DNA of 64,000 nt, from NCBI GenBank assembly GCA_017987895.1, contig JAGNSU010000007.1, forward strand, positions 1 to 64,000, read 5' to 3'. Numbering within the stretch: the first letter of the stretch is position 1; the number at the start of each line of letters is the position of its first letter. A program made the translations under genes and the position numbers. Positions 9,971 through 17,218 of this stretch are shown here, in pieces. Source of the DNA: Flavobacteriales bacterium. Lineage in GTDB: Bacteria; Bacteroidota; Bacteroidia; Flavobacteriales_F; PHOS-HE28. The notes beneath the pieces were generated by a model. It did not search any database. It was not told where the DNA came from and was given only the letters and a program-made list of their open reading frames with translations.

Positions 9971-10261
9971 TTATTTTGTGAACAGCCTTTTCAGGAACGG
10001 GTCCCGATGGCGCCCGCTCCCATGTTTGTCCGCGCGCTTTGTGTTCTGCCGTAGGCGCTTCCGGGTCGCTTTGTCCTGTATGGCCATGTGGCGCTTGTGA
10101 TCGTTCCTGCGCTGCTTGGCCAGCTTCTTCTTCTCCTCCTTCTCCTTGCGCGCCTGGATGCGCTCTTGTTCTTTCTGCCCGATGCCGCCCTCTTGGGCAT
10201 GCACCGCCAAGGGCGGCGCCAGAAGCAAGGCGAGGGCGAACAGGAACCGGAACGAGCGCAT
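9971..10261 (-). CDS. Small basic exported protein, unknown function
   Basis: 96-97 residues with a clear signal peptide (MRSFRFLFALALLLAPPLAVHAQ). The mature part is strongly charged: QKEQERIQARKEKEEKKKLA followed by an Arg/Lys/His-rich tail ending in LKRLFTK. It is probably a helical, nucleic-acid- or polyanion-binding periplasmic protein, although only the composition supports this. Two consecutive ATGs exist (10264 and 10261). The -7-like motif TATCCTTG at 10273-10266 is four bases from the second ATG, the same spacing as at other genes here, so 10261 is preferred. It is divergent from the lipoprotein at 10332. Confidence 0.7.
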   Translation of the reverse strand: MRSFRFLFALALLLAPPLAVHAQEGGIGQKEQERIQARKEKEEKKKLAKQRRNDHKRHMAIQDKATRKRLRQNTKRADKHGSGRHRDPFLKRLFTK

Positions 10262-10299
10262 CATGCAAGGATACGGCCGTCAACGGTACTGTGCATACC

Positions 10300-10307
10300 T
10301 ACCTTCG
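10300..10307 (+). promoter_or_regulatory. Promoter -7-like element TACCTTCG
   Basis: TACCTTCG, the GC-shifted form of TAnnTTTG that recurs before many genes of this window, 24 bases upstream of the lipoprotein ATG. Confidence 0.45.
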
Positions 10308-10331
10308 CAGGGCCGCGTTCCATTCAACAGC

Positions 10332-10766
10332 ATGCTACCCCGTTCCCCAGCGCCGAAGGTCCTTCTCCTGGTCCTGGCCGTGTTCTTCTTGCTCGCCTGC
10401 CGAAAGGAAGAGCAAGGCGGGGTACCCCTCACCACGGTGGACTTCCAGATCAACGTGAACAACCCGGCGTACATCGATATCGCGGTCCCGGGCGGCTGGC
10501 TTTATCTCACCGGGGGTTCTTTGGGTATCATCGTGTACCGGAAGACCATGGACGAGTTCGTGGCGATGGATAGACACTGCACCTACCAACCCACCGAGTT
10601 GTGCAAGGTGCATGTGGACGATAGCGAGGTGATCGCGCGCGACACGACCTGTTGCGGCAGCGCCTTCCTTCTGCTCGACGGAAGTGTGACGGAAGGGCCC
10701 GCCGCTTTGGGATTGAAGCGTTACAATACCAACTTCAACGGTACCACGCTGCGGATCTTCAATTGA
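10332..10766 (+). CDS. Rieske-like lipoprotein
   Basis: 144 residues from the ATG at 10332, which starts a lipoprotein signal peptide with lipobox FLLAC. The open frame runs further upstream, but without a signal sequence. The mature part has the layout of the short Bacteroidota lipoproteins usually labelled Rieske (2Fe-2S) proteins: DRHCTYQPTELCKV, then a second cluster TCCGSAFLLLDGSV, GPA and LKRY. The canonical CxH / CxxH ligand pairs are not intact (HC-x(8)-C and CC instead), so binding of a 2Fe-2S centre is doubtful. It is a single gene with its own promoter motif, ending in a long nested inverted repeat shared with convergent ahcY. Confidence 0.7.
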   Translation: MLPRSPAPKVLLLVLAVFFLLACRKEEQGGVPLTTVDFQINVNNPAYIDIAVPGGWLYLTGGSLGIIVYRKTMDEFVAMDRHCTYQPTELCKVHVDDSEVIARDTTCCGSAFLLLDGSVTEGPAALGLKRYNTNFNGTTLRIFN

Positions 10767-10790
10767 CCCGCGCCACAAGCTGCAAGCCTC

Positions 10791-10860
10791 AAGCCACAAG
10801 CTTTTACCGAAAAGAACAAGCCCCAGCTCGATCGAGCCTGGGGCTTGAAGCTTGTGGCTT
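10791..10860. terminator. Nested inverted repeat, bidirectional terminator
   Basis: The outer arms AAGCCACAAGCTT (10791-10803) and AAGCTTGTGGCTT (10848-10860) are perfect 13-bp complements. Inside them, CAAGCCCCAG (10817-10826) pairs perfectly with CTGGGGCTTG (10838-10847), and the loop is itself the palindrome CTCGATCGAG. The element lies between convergent genes (Rieske-like lipoprotein and ahcY) and can terminate both. Confidence 0.7.
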
Positions 10861-10886
10861 GCGGCGCGTGGCCGGCGGGCGCGTGC

Positions 10887-12215
10887 TCAGTAGCGGTACG
10901 CGTCGTTCTTGAACGGACCGTTCTTCGGCACGCCGATGTACTTGGCTTGGGCGTCGGTGAGTTCTTCCAGCTCCACACCGATCTTGGCGAGGTGCAGCAT
11001 GGCCACCATCTCATCGAGGTGCTTGGGCAGCACGTACACCTTGTTCTCGTAGTTGCCGTGGTTCTGCCACAGTTCCAATTGGGCGAGCGTCTGGTTCGTG
11101 AAGCTGTTGCTCATCACGAAGCTGGGGTGACCGGTCGCGCAGCCCAAGTTCACCAAACGGCCCTCGGCCAGGATGATGATGTCCTTGCCATCGATGGTGT
11201 ACTTGTCCACCTGGGGCTTGATCTCCACTTTGGTGTTCCCGTAGCTCTTGTTCAACCAGGCCATATCGATCTCATTGTCGAAGTGACCGATGTTGCACAC
11301 GATGGCCTTGTCCTTCATTTTGCGGAAGGCGGCCTCCGTAACGATGTTGAAGTTGCCCGTGGTGGTGATGATGATATCCGCACGATGCACATTGGGCACC
11401 AGCTTCTTCACCTCAAAACCGTCCATCGCCGCTTGCAGCGCACAGATGGGATCGATCTCGGTAACGATCACACGCGCACCCGCTCCGCGCAGTGATGCGG
11501 CAGTACCCTTGCCCACATCGCCGTAACCGCATACGATGGCGACCTTTCCGGCCATCATGATGTCGGTGGCACGGCGGATGGCGTCCACTGCGCTCTCCTT
11601 GCAACCGTACTTGTTGTCGAACTTGCTCTTGGTCACGCTGTCGTTCACGTTGATCGCGGGCATCGGCAGGGTGCCGTTCCGCTCGCGGTCCTTCAGTCGC
11701 AGCACGCCGGTGGTGGTTTCCTCGCTCAGTCCCTTGATGCCTTTGATCAGCTCGGGGAATTTGTCGAAGACCATGTTGGTTAGGTCACCGCCATCGTCCA
11801 GGATCATGTTGAGGGGCTGGCCACCTTCGAAGGCGAAGATCGTCTGCTCGATACACCAGTCGAACTCCTCGTTGTTCATGCCCTTCCACGCGTACACCGG
11901 GATGCCCGCTTTGGCGATGGCCGCCGCGGCGTGGTCCTGGGTGCTGAAGATGTTACAGCTGCTCCAGCTCACCTCCGCACCGAGCTCTTTCAAAGTCTCG
12001 ATCAGCACGGCGGTCTGGATGGTCATGTGCAGACAACCGGCGATGCGGGCGCCTTTCAGCGGCTTCTGCTTGCCATGTTGCGCACGCAGCGCCATCAAGC
12101 CAGGCATCTCGGCCTCGGCCAGTTCGATCTCTTTGCGGCCCCACTCGGCGAGGGTCATGTCCTTCACCTTGTACGTGAGCTTCTCTTTGGTCTGCGGCAT
12201 GGTGGTCGTGTTCAT
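10887..12215 (-). CDS. ahcY: Adenosylhomocysteinase
   Basis: 442 residues, full length for S-adenosylhomocysteine hydrolase, which reversibly splits SAH to adenosine and homocysteine in the activated methyl cycle. N-terminal substrate domain: [16 protein letters not shown] and [16 protein letters not shown]. The NAD-binding Rossmann motif is [13 protein letters not shown], with the [10 protein letters not shown] segment before it. The C-terminal NAD-contacting tail ends in KNDAYRY as expected. An exact TAnnTTTG element (12230-12223) lies seven bases before the first ATG (12215), so either a leaderless start there or initiation at the second ATG (12200) is possible. Confidence 0.98.
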   Translation of the reverse strand: MNTTTMPQTKEKLTYKVKDMTLAEWGRKEIELAEAEMPGLMALRAQHGKQKPLKGARIAGCLHMTIQTAVLIETLKELGAEVSWSSCNIFSTQDHAAAAIAKAGIPVYAWKGMNNEEFDWCIEQTIFAFEGGQPLNMILDDGGDLTNMVFDKFPELIKGIKGLSEETTTGVLRLKDRERNGTLPMPAINVNDSVTKSKFDNKYGCKESAVDAIRRATDIMMAGKVAIVCGYGDVGKGTAASLRGAGARVIVTEIDPICALQAAMDGFEVKKLVPNVHRADIIITTTGNFNIVTEAAFRKMKDKAIVCNIGHFDNEIDMAWLNKSYGNTKVEIKPQVDKYTIDGKDIIILAEGRLVNLGCATGHPSFVMSNSFTNQTLAQLELWQNHGNYENKVYVLPKHLDEMVAMLHLAKIGVELEELTDAQAKYIGVPKNGPFKNDAYRY

Positions 12216-12222
12216 CGGGCGG

Positions 12223-12230
12223 CAAATGTA
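12223..12230 (-). promoter_or_regulatory. ahcY promoter -7 element TACATTTG
   Basis: Exact TAnnTTTG match, seven bases from the first ATG of ahcY. Transcription would begin at or next to the start codon. Confidence 0.6.
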
Positions 12231-12286
12231 AAGGCTTTCAGCGGTGTGGTCTACCGCTGGACGGCCCAGCGGCGAAAGGGTTTGGT

Positions 12287-12294
12287 TATGTTCG
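12287..12294 (+). promoter_or_regulatory. Promoter -7-like element TATGTTCG before GGGP synthase
   Basis: TAnnTTcG form of the -7 element, four bases before the ATG at 12299. Confidence 0.45.
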
Positions 12295-12298
12295 CATC

Positions 12299-13039
12299 AT
12301 GGGCGCAGTGCTCCAACAGATCGAAGCGGCAAAGAGTTCGGGGCGCAAGCTCCTGGCCGTGCTGATCGACCCTGACTTCGGGCAGGACGAGGCCCTGCTG
12401 GAGCGCACGGTACAGAACGCCTGCATGGCCAAGGCCGACCTGATCTTCGTGGGCGGCAGTTTGCTCACGTCCGCAGCGTTCGACCGCTGCGTGCGCTTGG
12501 TGAAGCAATGGAGCGACCGCCCCGTAGTACTCTTCCCCGGAAGCCCCGCCCAACTGAGCGCGCATGCCGATGCGGTGCTCTTCCTCTCCCTGATCAGCGG
12601 TCGCAACCCCGAACTGCTCATTGGCCACCACGTCACCGCTGGGCCCACCGTGCGCGCCCTTGGTCTGGAGGCGATACCCACCGGCTATATGTTGGTGGAT
12701 GGCGGCAAGCCTTCCACTGTGAGCTACGTGAGCCAGACGATCCCGATACCGCACGACAAGCCCGGCATCGCTGCTGCCACCGCGATCGCCGGTGAATTGC
12801 TGGGGCTGCGCACCATCTACATGGATACGGGGAGCGGCGCCTTACGCACTGTGAGCCCGGAGATGATCGCGGCCGTGCGCGCTTCCGTTCAGGCACCGAT
12901 CATCATCGGTGGCGGTATCCGCGACGGGGCCACCGCGCGCGAACTGTGCGAGGCCGGTGCGGATGTGTTGGTGATGGGCACCGCCTTCGAGCAGGACCCC
13001 GAGCTGATCTTCGCGATGAGCGAGGCGGTGCATGGGTGA
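12299..13039 (+). CDS. Geranylgeranylglyceryl/heptaprenylglyceryl phosphate synthase (GGGPS/PcrB family)
   Basis: 246 residues forming a (beta/alpha)8 barrel that transfers a polyprenyl chain from polyprenyl diphosphate to sn-glycerol-1-phosphate. Family hallmarks are the N-terminal LLAVLIDPDF, FVGGSLL, VVLFPGSPAQLS, ALFL-type strand AVLFLSLISGRN, and the phosphate-binding ends IYMDTGSGA, IIIGGGIRDGATA and VLVMGTAF. Bacteroidota commonly carry this otherwise archaeal-type enzyme, but its lipid product in this phylum is not settled. It is monocistronic and divergent from ahcY, with a promoter-like motif four bases before the ATG. Confidence 0.95.
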   Translation: MGAVLQQIEAAKSSGRKLLAVLIDPDFGQDEALLERTVQNACMAKADLIFVGGSLLTSAAFDRCVRLVKQWSDRPVVLFPGSPAQLSAHADAVLFLSLISGRNPELLIGHHVTAGPTVRALGLEAIPTGYMLVDGGKPSTVSYVSQTIPIPHDKPGIAAATAIAGELLGLRTIYMDTGSGALRTVSPEMIAAVRASVQAPIIIGGGIRDGATARELCEAGADVLVMGTAFEQDPELIFAMSEAVHG

Positions 13040-13049
13040 AACCGCCCGG

Positions 13050-13964
13050 TCAAGGCTTGCGCAACCACACGCACAGCAGCATGCCTTGGTCGGTCCACTT
13101 CATGTACGGGACCAGCAGGGGATCAAGCACCTTGGGAAGGAAGGTCTTATCGACATAGAAATTCTGATGCGCGATCTGGTACCCGTGCTTCGCCGCGAAG
13201 GACCGAAAAGTGAGCGGCGCGAACTCGAACAGATGATAGGGTTCGTGCATTGGGCTCAGGTTGGCCACCAGATCCGTCCCACGCAGCCGGTAGTAGATGT
13301 TCACCAAGCGGTTCACCAGCCAGTTCGAGGACGGCACCTCGATGCGCATCACACCGCCCGGCTTCAACCAGCGCATGGCACGAAGGATCGCGGCCGAGGG
13401 ATCGTACATGTGCTCCAACACCACGGCGAAGGAGATGAGGTCGAAGTGCCCCTCCGGATATTCGATGGCCTCGATCATGCCGAGCTTCAACCGTTCCGGG
13501 TCCAAACCCATTCTGTTGATCGCTCGTTCGTGGAACGGCTTGGAGTGCTCGAAACCATAGGTATCGAACCCCGCTTTGGCCATGGCCAGCATACCCTTGC
13601 CGATCCCCGCTCCTACATCCAAAGCCCGTATCCCCGCACGGCCCGGCAGTAGCGCCTTCGCCCTGTCGAGCTCCTCCACGAAGTAGTTCTCATCCAACGT
13701 GAAGTACGTTTCTTTCCAATACTCCTCCGGGGGTACCCCGTAGTGGTCCTGGAGATCGAAGGGGATGGGTTGCGGATCGCTGTAGACCAGATCGCAGGTG
13801 GAGCATCTTCGGACCGTGGTCGAGATGCCCACCACTTTGCGCGGATCACGGCCTTGGGAATGGTTGAGCCGCCTGCCGAGGATCTTATGCCCGGCCGCCG
13901 GGGAGCCGCACATGTTGCACGCCGTTACTGGATCGAAGTGGTAGCTGTACCGGCCCTGTCTCAT
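13050..13964 (-). CDS. Zinc-ribbon class I SAM-dependent methyltransferase
   Basis: 304 residues. The N-terminal CxxC pairs (CNMCG near residue 16 and CSTCD near residue 54) form a zinc ribbon like those of methyltransferases acting on small molecules or sugars. The Rossmann domain has motif I DVGAGIGKGMLAMAK near residue 118, and later HFDLISFAVVLEHMYDP and LKPGGVMRIEVPS. The substrate is not predictable from sequence. It ends ten bases from the convergent GGGPS stop. The upstream neighbour is the thiamine-type receptor on the same strand, about 100 bases away, but no functional link is evident. Confidence 0.85.
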   Translation of the reverse strand: MRQGRYSYHFDPVTACNMCGSPAAGHKILGRRLNHSQGRDPRKVVGISTTVRRCSTCDLVYSDPQPIPFDLQDHYGVPPEEYWKETYFTLDENYFVEELDRAKALLPGRAGIRALDVGAGIGKGMLAMAKAGFDTYGFEHSKPFHERAINRMGLDPERLKLGMIEAIEYPEGHFDLISFAVVLEHMYDPSAAILRAMRWLKPGGVMRIEVPSSNWLVNRLVNIYYRLRGTDLVANLSPMHEPYHLFEFAPLTFRSFAAKHGYQIAHQNFYVDKTFLPKVLDPLLVPYMKWTDQGMLLCVWLRKP

Positions 13965-14064
13965 TTTCTCTTGTTCCCGGTAGCGAAGACGTGCGGAAGT
14001 TCCCTTCGTTGCTCCAACACCGGATGGAGGCCACGAAGATGTGACGTTCCGGTCCGGGGCGTGT

Positions 14065-16452
14065 TCAGAACCTGAAGCCCACCGCGGCCAGAACGTTCAA
14101 AGGAGCCTGCGGGAACAGGCCCACCATTTCCTGCCTGCGGCCTTCGTACAAATAGCTGTACACCCAGCCGTTGCTTTCGTACAACTCGCTGAAGAGGTTG
14201 CGCACCGTGATGTGCAGATCGATCCCTTGCAGTCCCTTCAGCCCAAGCACCGTCACATTGGCGCGGATATCGTTCACTACATAGGCGTCGAGCAGGCGAT
14301 CCGTGCTGGAGGTGTTATCCAGGTACTGATCGCCGACATAGCGACAGATCCAGGTCACTTCCGCGGAGCCCTTGTCCGGTCGGTGCCATACACGGAACGC
14401 GGCTTCACCGCTCGCGATCATGGAAGGCGAGAACGCGAGGTCCGTGTCCACATGCTCCTGTGCTTGTTGCCCGCCCAGGTCCCAGTCATCCACGAACTCG
14501 GTGAAGGCGCGCACCTTATTGCGGCTCAGGGTCGCGTTGCCGCGTGCTGTCAGCCAGGGCAGGATCCGCGCGGCCAGGGATAGTTCGGCACCAGCCCGAT
14601 AGCTGCTTGGCACATTGGTGCGCAACGCGGCGCCCACATCGTTCAGTTCACCGGTGAGCACGAGTTGGTCCGTGTAGTCCATGTAGTAGAGGTTCAGCCC
14701 TCCGCTGAAGCGCCCACTGCGTCGCTCGTAGCCCAACTCATAGTCGAACAAGCGTTCGCTGCGCGGACGGCTGCCCGGTGTGGTCTCCACCAGATCGTCC
14801 CGGTTCGGCTCACGGTTGCCCACCGCGATGGAGGCGTAGACCTTGCCACCCTCATGCGCACGCCACAACGCACCGGCCTTGGGATTGAAGAAAGTGTGGC
14901 GCACCTGTTGCGTGATGTTCTCCAGATCGTTGTCATACCCGAGGAACCTATGGTCGACCCGGCGCATCTGCAGGTCGCCGTACACATCGAAGCGATCGCC
15001 CAGCGCGAGGGTGAGCTTGCCGAAGAGGTTCACATCCGTCTTCCGCGCCTCGTTGTCATAGTAGCGATGACCGATGTCCGTGTTCCCCGCATACCGCGCC
15101 CAGATCACCTCTCCGAAGTGCTCGCCTTCGTATAGCGCGTAACTACCACCGATAACCAATCGGTGCCGCCCGAGATCCGCATGCACACCGAGGTTCGCTC
15201 CGGTCAACGTATTGTCCAGCCAACGCCTGCGCACGAGATCGGTCGAGGTGATGGTATCGCCGTCGATCACGGCCGTGGCGATGCCATAGGTGGCGAGGTC
15301 GTCGTCCGTGCGGAACTGTTCATAGTAACCCGCTCCGGGCACGTGGAACAACGTGAGGTGCACGGCGGCACGATCACCGATGCGTTGGTCCAACAAAAGT
15401 TGGTAGTGCGTCTGGTCGTAGTTGTCCACCTCGTTCTTATAGGTGTACCCATTGTAGGCGCGTGCGGTGTCGATCACTTCGCGTGGCACACCACCCCAGG
15501 CCTGATACGTCACCTCTTTACCTCGGAAAGTGATGAAACGCAACGATCGTGTACGTCCCATCCATGCCCCTTGCAGGAAGTAGCTTTTCAGATCCGCGCT
15601 GGCGCGATCGATGTAACCGTCACTGGTGATCGAAGAGAGACGCACATCCAAACTGAAGCGATGGGCGAGCAGACCGGTGCCCGCACTGACCGAATAACGC
15701 CGCGTGTTGAAGGATCCACCGCTCAAGCTCACCAGCCCCCACGGCTCGCGGCGCACAGCCGTGGTGCGCACGTTCACGCTCGCACCGAACGCCGCAGGAC
15801 CATTGGTACTGGTGCCCACACCGCGTTGGACTTCGATGTCCTCGGCGCTGGTGGCGAGGTCGGGCATATTAACCAGAAAGGCGCCCTGGCTTTCCGCATC
15901 GTTGAAAGGCACGCCGTTCACCGTGACGTTCGTGCGCGTCGCATCGCTCCCACGGATGCGCATATAGGTGTAACCAATGCCCGTGCCCGCATCACTTGTG
16001 GCCACCGTGCTCGGCTGCGCTTCGAGCAAGTACGGAAGGTCCACCCCGGTGTTCATCCGCGCGATCTCCTCTTTGGTCAATACGCTCTTCGCGAACGGTG
16101 TGCGCTCACCCGCACGTAGCGCGTTGACCTCCGCAGGTCGCATCAACACCGCTTGCGGCTTCAATTCCAACAGCAGGTCCGATGTGCCTTCGTCGAGGTG
16201 GATGATCGTATCCACCTCCAGGTAGCCCATGCTCGACACGCGCACGCGCTGCGGGCCGGGCCGCAGTCCGTTCACGCGAAAGTGTCCATCGCGATCCGTC
16301 ACTGCGCCGAACCGCTGATCGTCACCCACCACCACCGCCGCACCTTCCAAGGCTCCGCTGTCCGGAGTGGTCACCGTGCCGGTGAATTGTACTTGCGCCT
16401 GCACGGAAAGCGTGAGGACCATCACACACACACCTGCTGCGTACTTGCTCAT
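14065..16452 (-). CDS. TonB-dependent receptor under TPP riboswitch control (probable thiamine receptor)
   Basis: 795 residues from the ATG at 16452. Another ATG lies at 16458, but the Shine-Dalgarno GGAG (16462-16459) abuts that one and is six bases from 16452, so 16452 is the likely start. A signal peptide (MSKYAAGVCVMVLTLSVQAQ) is followed by a carboxypeptidase-like domain, a plug (MRIRGSDATRTNVTVNGVPF, AAFGASVNVRT) and a beta-barrel ending in GFRF. The leader holds a TPP aptamer with a readable translational switch, so the protein probably imports thiamine or a precursor across the outer membrane. The substrate is inferred from the riboswitch, not from the protein. A kinase gene of NadR type lies directly upstream and a PnuT-type transporter gene 5.5 kb away. 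Confidence 0.93.
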   Translation of the reverse strand: MSKYAAGVCVMVLTLSVQAQVQFTGTVTTPDSGALEGAAVVVGDDQRFGAVTDRDGHFRVNGLRPGPQRVRVSSMGYLEVDTIIHLDEGTSDLLLELKPQAVLMRPAEVNALRAGERTPFAKSVLTKEEIARMNTGVDLPYLLEAQPSTVATSDAGTGIGYTYMRIRGSDATRTNVTVNGVPFNDAESQGAFLVNMPDLATSAEDIEVQRGVGTSTNGPAAFGASVNVRTTAVRREPWGLVSLSGGSFNTRRYSVSAGTGLLAHRFSLDVRLSSITSDGYIDRASADLKSYFLQGAWMGRTRSLRFITFRGKEVTYQAWGGVPREVIDTARAYNGYTYKNEVDNYDQTHYQLLLDQRIGDRAAVHLTLFHVPGAGYYEQFRTDDDLATYGIATAVIDGDTITSTDLVRRRWLDNTLTGANLGVHADLGRHRLVIGGSYALYEGEHFGEVIWARYAGNTDIGHRYYDNEARKTDVNLFGKLTLALGDRFDVYGDLQMRRVDHRFLGYDNDLENITQQVRHTFFNPKAGALWRAHEGGKVYASIAVGNREPNRDDLVETTPGSRPRSERLFDYELGYERRSGRFSGGLNLYYMDYTDQLVLTGELNDVGAALRTNVPSSYRAGAELSLAARILPWLTARGNATLSRNKVRAFTEFVDDWDLGGQQAQEHVDTDLAFSPSMIASGEAAFRVWHRPDKGSAEVTWICRYVGDQYLDNTSSTDRLLDAYVVNDIRANVTVLGLKGLQGIDLHITVRNLFSELYESNGWVYSYLYEGRRQEMVGLFPQAPLNVLAAVGFRF

Positions 16453-16458
16453 GTTCAT

Positions 16459-16484
16459 CTCCGTGTAAAGCGTCGTACACGGAG
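16459..16484 (-). promoter_or_regulatory. SD-sequestering hairpin of TPP riboswitch
   Basis: On the minus strand CTCCGTGTA (16484-16476) and TACACGGAG (16467-16459) form a perfect 9-bp hairpin with an 8-base loop. The 3' arm contains the Shine-Dalgarno GGAG, six bases from the ATG at 16452. The 5' arm shares CTCC (16484-16481) with an alternative pairing to the aptamer, which makes this the OFF conformation. Confidence 0.8.
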
Positions 16485-16578
16485 TGCCCCGGGATCCGGG
16501 AGCGTTCCCTTCGCAGCATGACCTGCGCAGGTTCGAAGGGTATGATCTCAGCCCTGGCTCTCGCCGGGGCACCCCTGT
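16485..16578 (-). ncRNA. TPP riboswitch (THI box) aptamer and linker
   Basis: The minus strand carries the conserved THI-box blocks in order: AGGGGTGCCCC (from 16576), CTGAGA (16551-16546), ACCCTT (16541-16536), GAACCTG (16534-16528) and GCGAAGGGAA (16514-16505). The 5' strand GGGGTGCCCCGG (16575-16564) can also pair with CCGGGGCACTCC (16492-16481), giving twelve pairs including one G-U. That pairing breaks both the aptamer and the SD-blocking hairpin. The expected logic is that TPP binding folds the aptamer, the SD is hidden and receptor synthesis is off. Confidence 0.92.
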
Positions 16579-16613
16579 AGGACGGGACGAAGGTAGTTAG
16601 GAAGAACGGCCGA

Positions 16614-17159
16614 TCAACCGACCGGCCGGTCGGTGAGGGCAGCGATGGCCGCGATCGCTTTACGCACGCGGCGGTCGCGATCACCGGCTATGATGGTGTA
16701 CGGTTTGTCCAACGTGCGCAACGTTCGCTCATACACGCCGAACAACCGGTCGCGGTCATGCCGGTTCTCGCGCTGTGTATCCGGCTCCCAAGGGATATCG
16801 GGCGCACAGAGCAACCAATGATCATAGGGACGTTGTTCCGTTCGCTCGACGATCCACGGATCGCTGCGACCGAACCTCTCCTCGCCCCATATGCGGATCG
16901 TGATCAGATCCGTGTCGCACAACAGCACGGAGGGGGTATCACGCAGCACAGCCTCTTCGGCCGCGATCTGTGCTCGCGCGATGGTGAGAAGGTCCGCTTC
17001 CACATAGGTTCGGCCAAGGGCGTCCAGGTAGCCGCGCGCCTGTTCGGCCACCCAGGCAACACCGAAATGCATGGCCAACAGGCGGCACAGGGTGGTCTTC
17101 CCGCTGCTTTCCGGGCCGGTGATCACGATGCGCCGCACGGCCTGAATGTAACTTTCCAT
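16614..17159 (-). CDS. NadR-like P-loop nucleoside kinase (AAA_28 type)
   Basis: 181 residues with Walker A GPESSGKTTL at about 14-23, AWVAEQARGYL, CDTDLITIRIW (Walker-B-like) and the PDIPWEPDTQREN segment followed by HDRDRLF. These features match the ribosylnicotinamide-kinase domain of NadR. In Bacteroidota such kinases often accompany PnuC/PnuT transporters and TPP-regulated receptors, where they are thought to trap the imported vitamin by phosphorylation. Here the gene lies upstream of, not inside, the riboswitch-controlled segment. A thiamine or nicotinamide riboside substrate is inference. Confidence 0.8.
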   Translation of the reverse strand: MESYIQAVRRIVITGPESSGKTTLCRLLAMHFGVAWVAEQARGYLDALGRTYVEADLLTIARAQIAAEEAVLRDTPSVLLCDTDLITIRIWGEERFGRSDPWIVERTEQRPYDHWLLCAPDIPWEPDTQRENRHDRDRLFGVYERTLRTLDKPYTIIAGDRDRRVRKAIAAIAALTDRPVG

Positions 17160-17218
17160 CCCGGCTCAGGCAGCGCCATCCACACGTCGCTCATCTATTC
17201 GCCACAACGGACATCCTC

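Noticed and set aside
9717-10283. N-terminal extension of the first TonB-dependent receptor
   Set aside because: The extended frame has no family similarity and overlaps the small basic protein gene. The signal peptide begins at 9716.
12299-13039. Archaeal-type GGGP synthase as evidence of recent transfer
   Set aside because: This enzyme family is widespread in Bacteroidota, and the gene matches its surroundings in composition.
16521-16545. GGTTCGAA-like string suggesting a tRNA T-arm
   Set aside because: It is part of the conserved TPP aptamer. There is no acceptor stem or anticodon arm around it.
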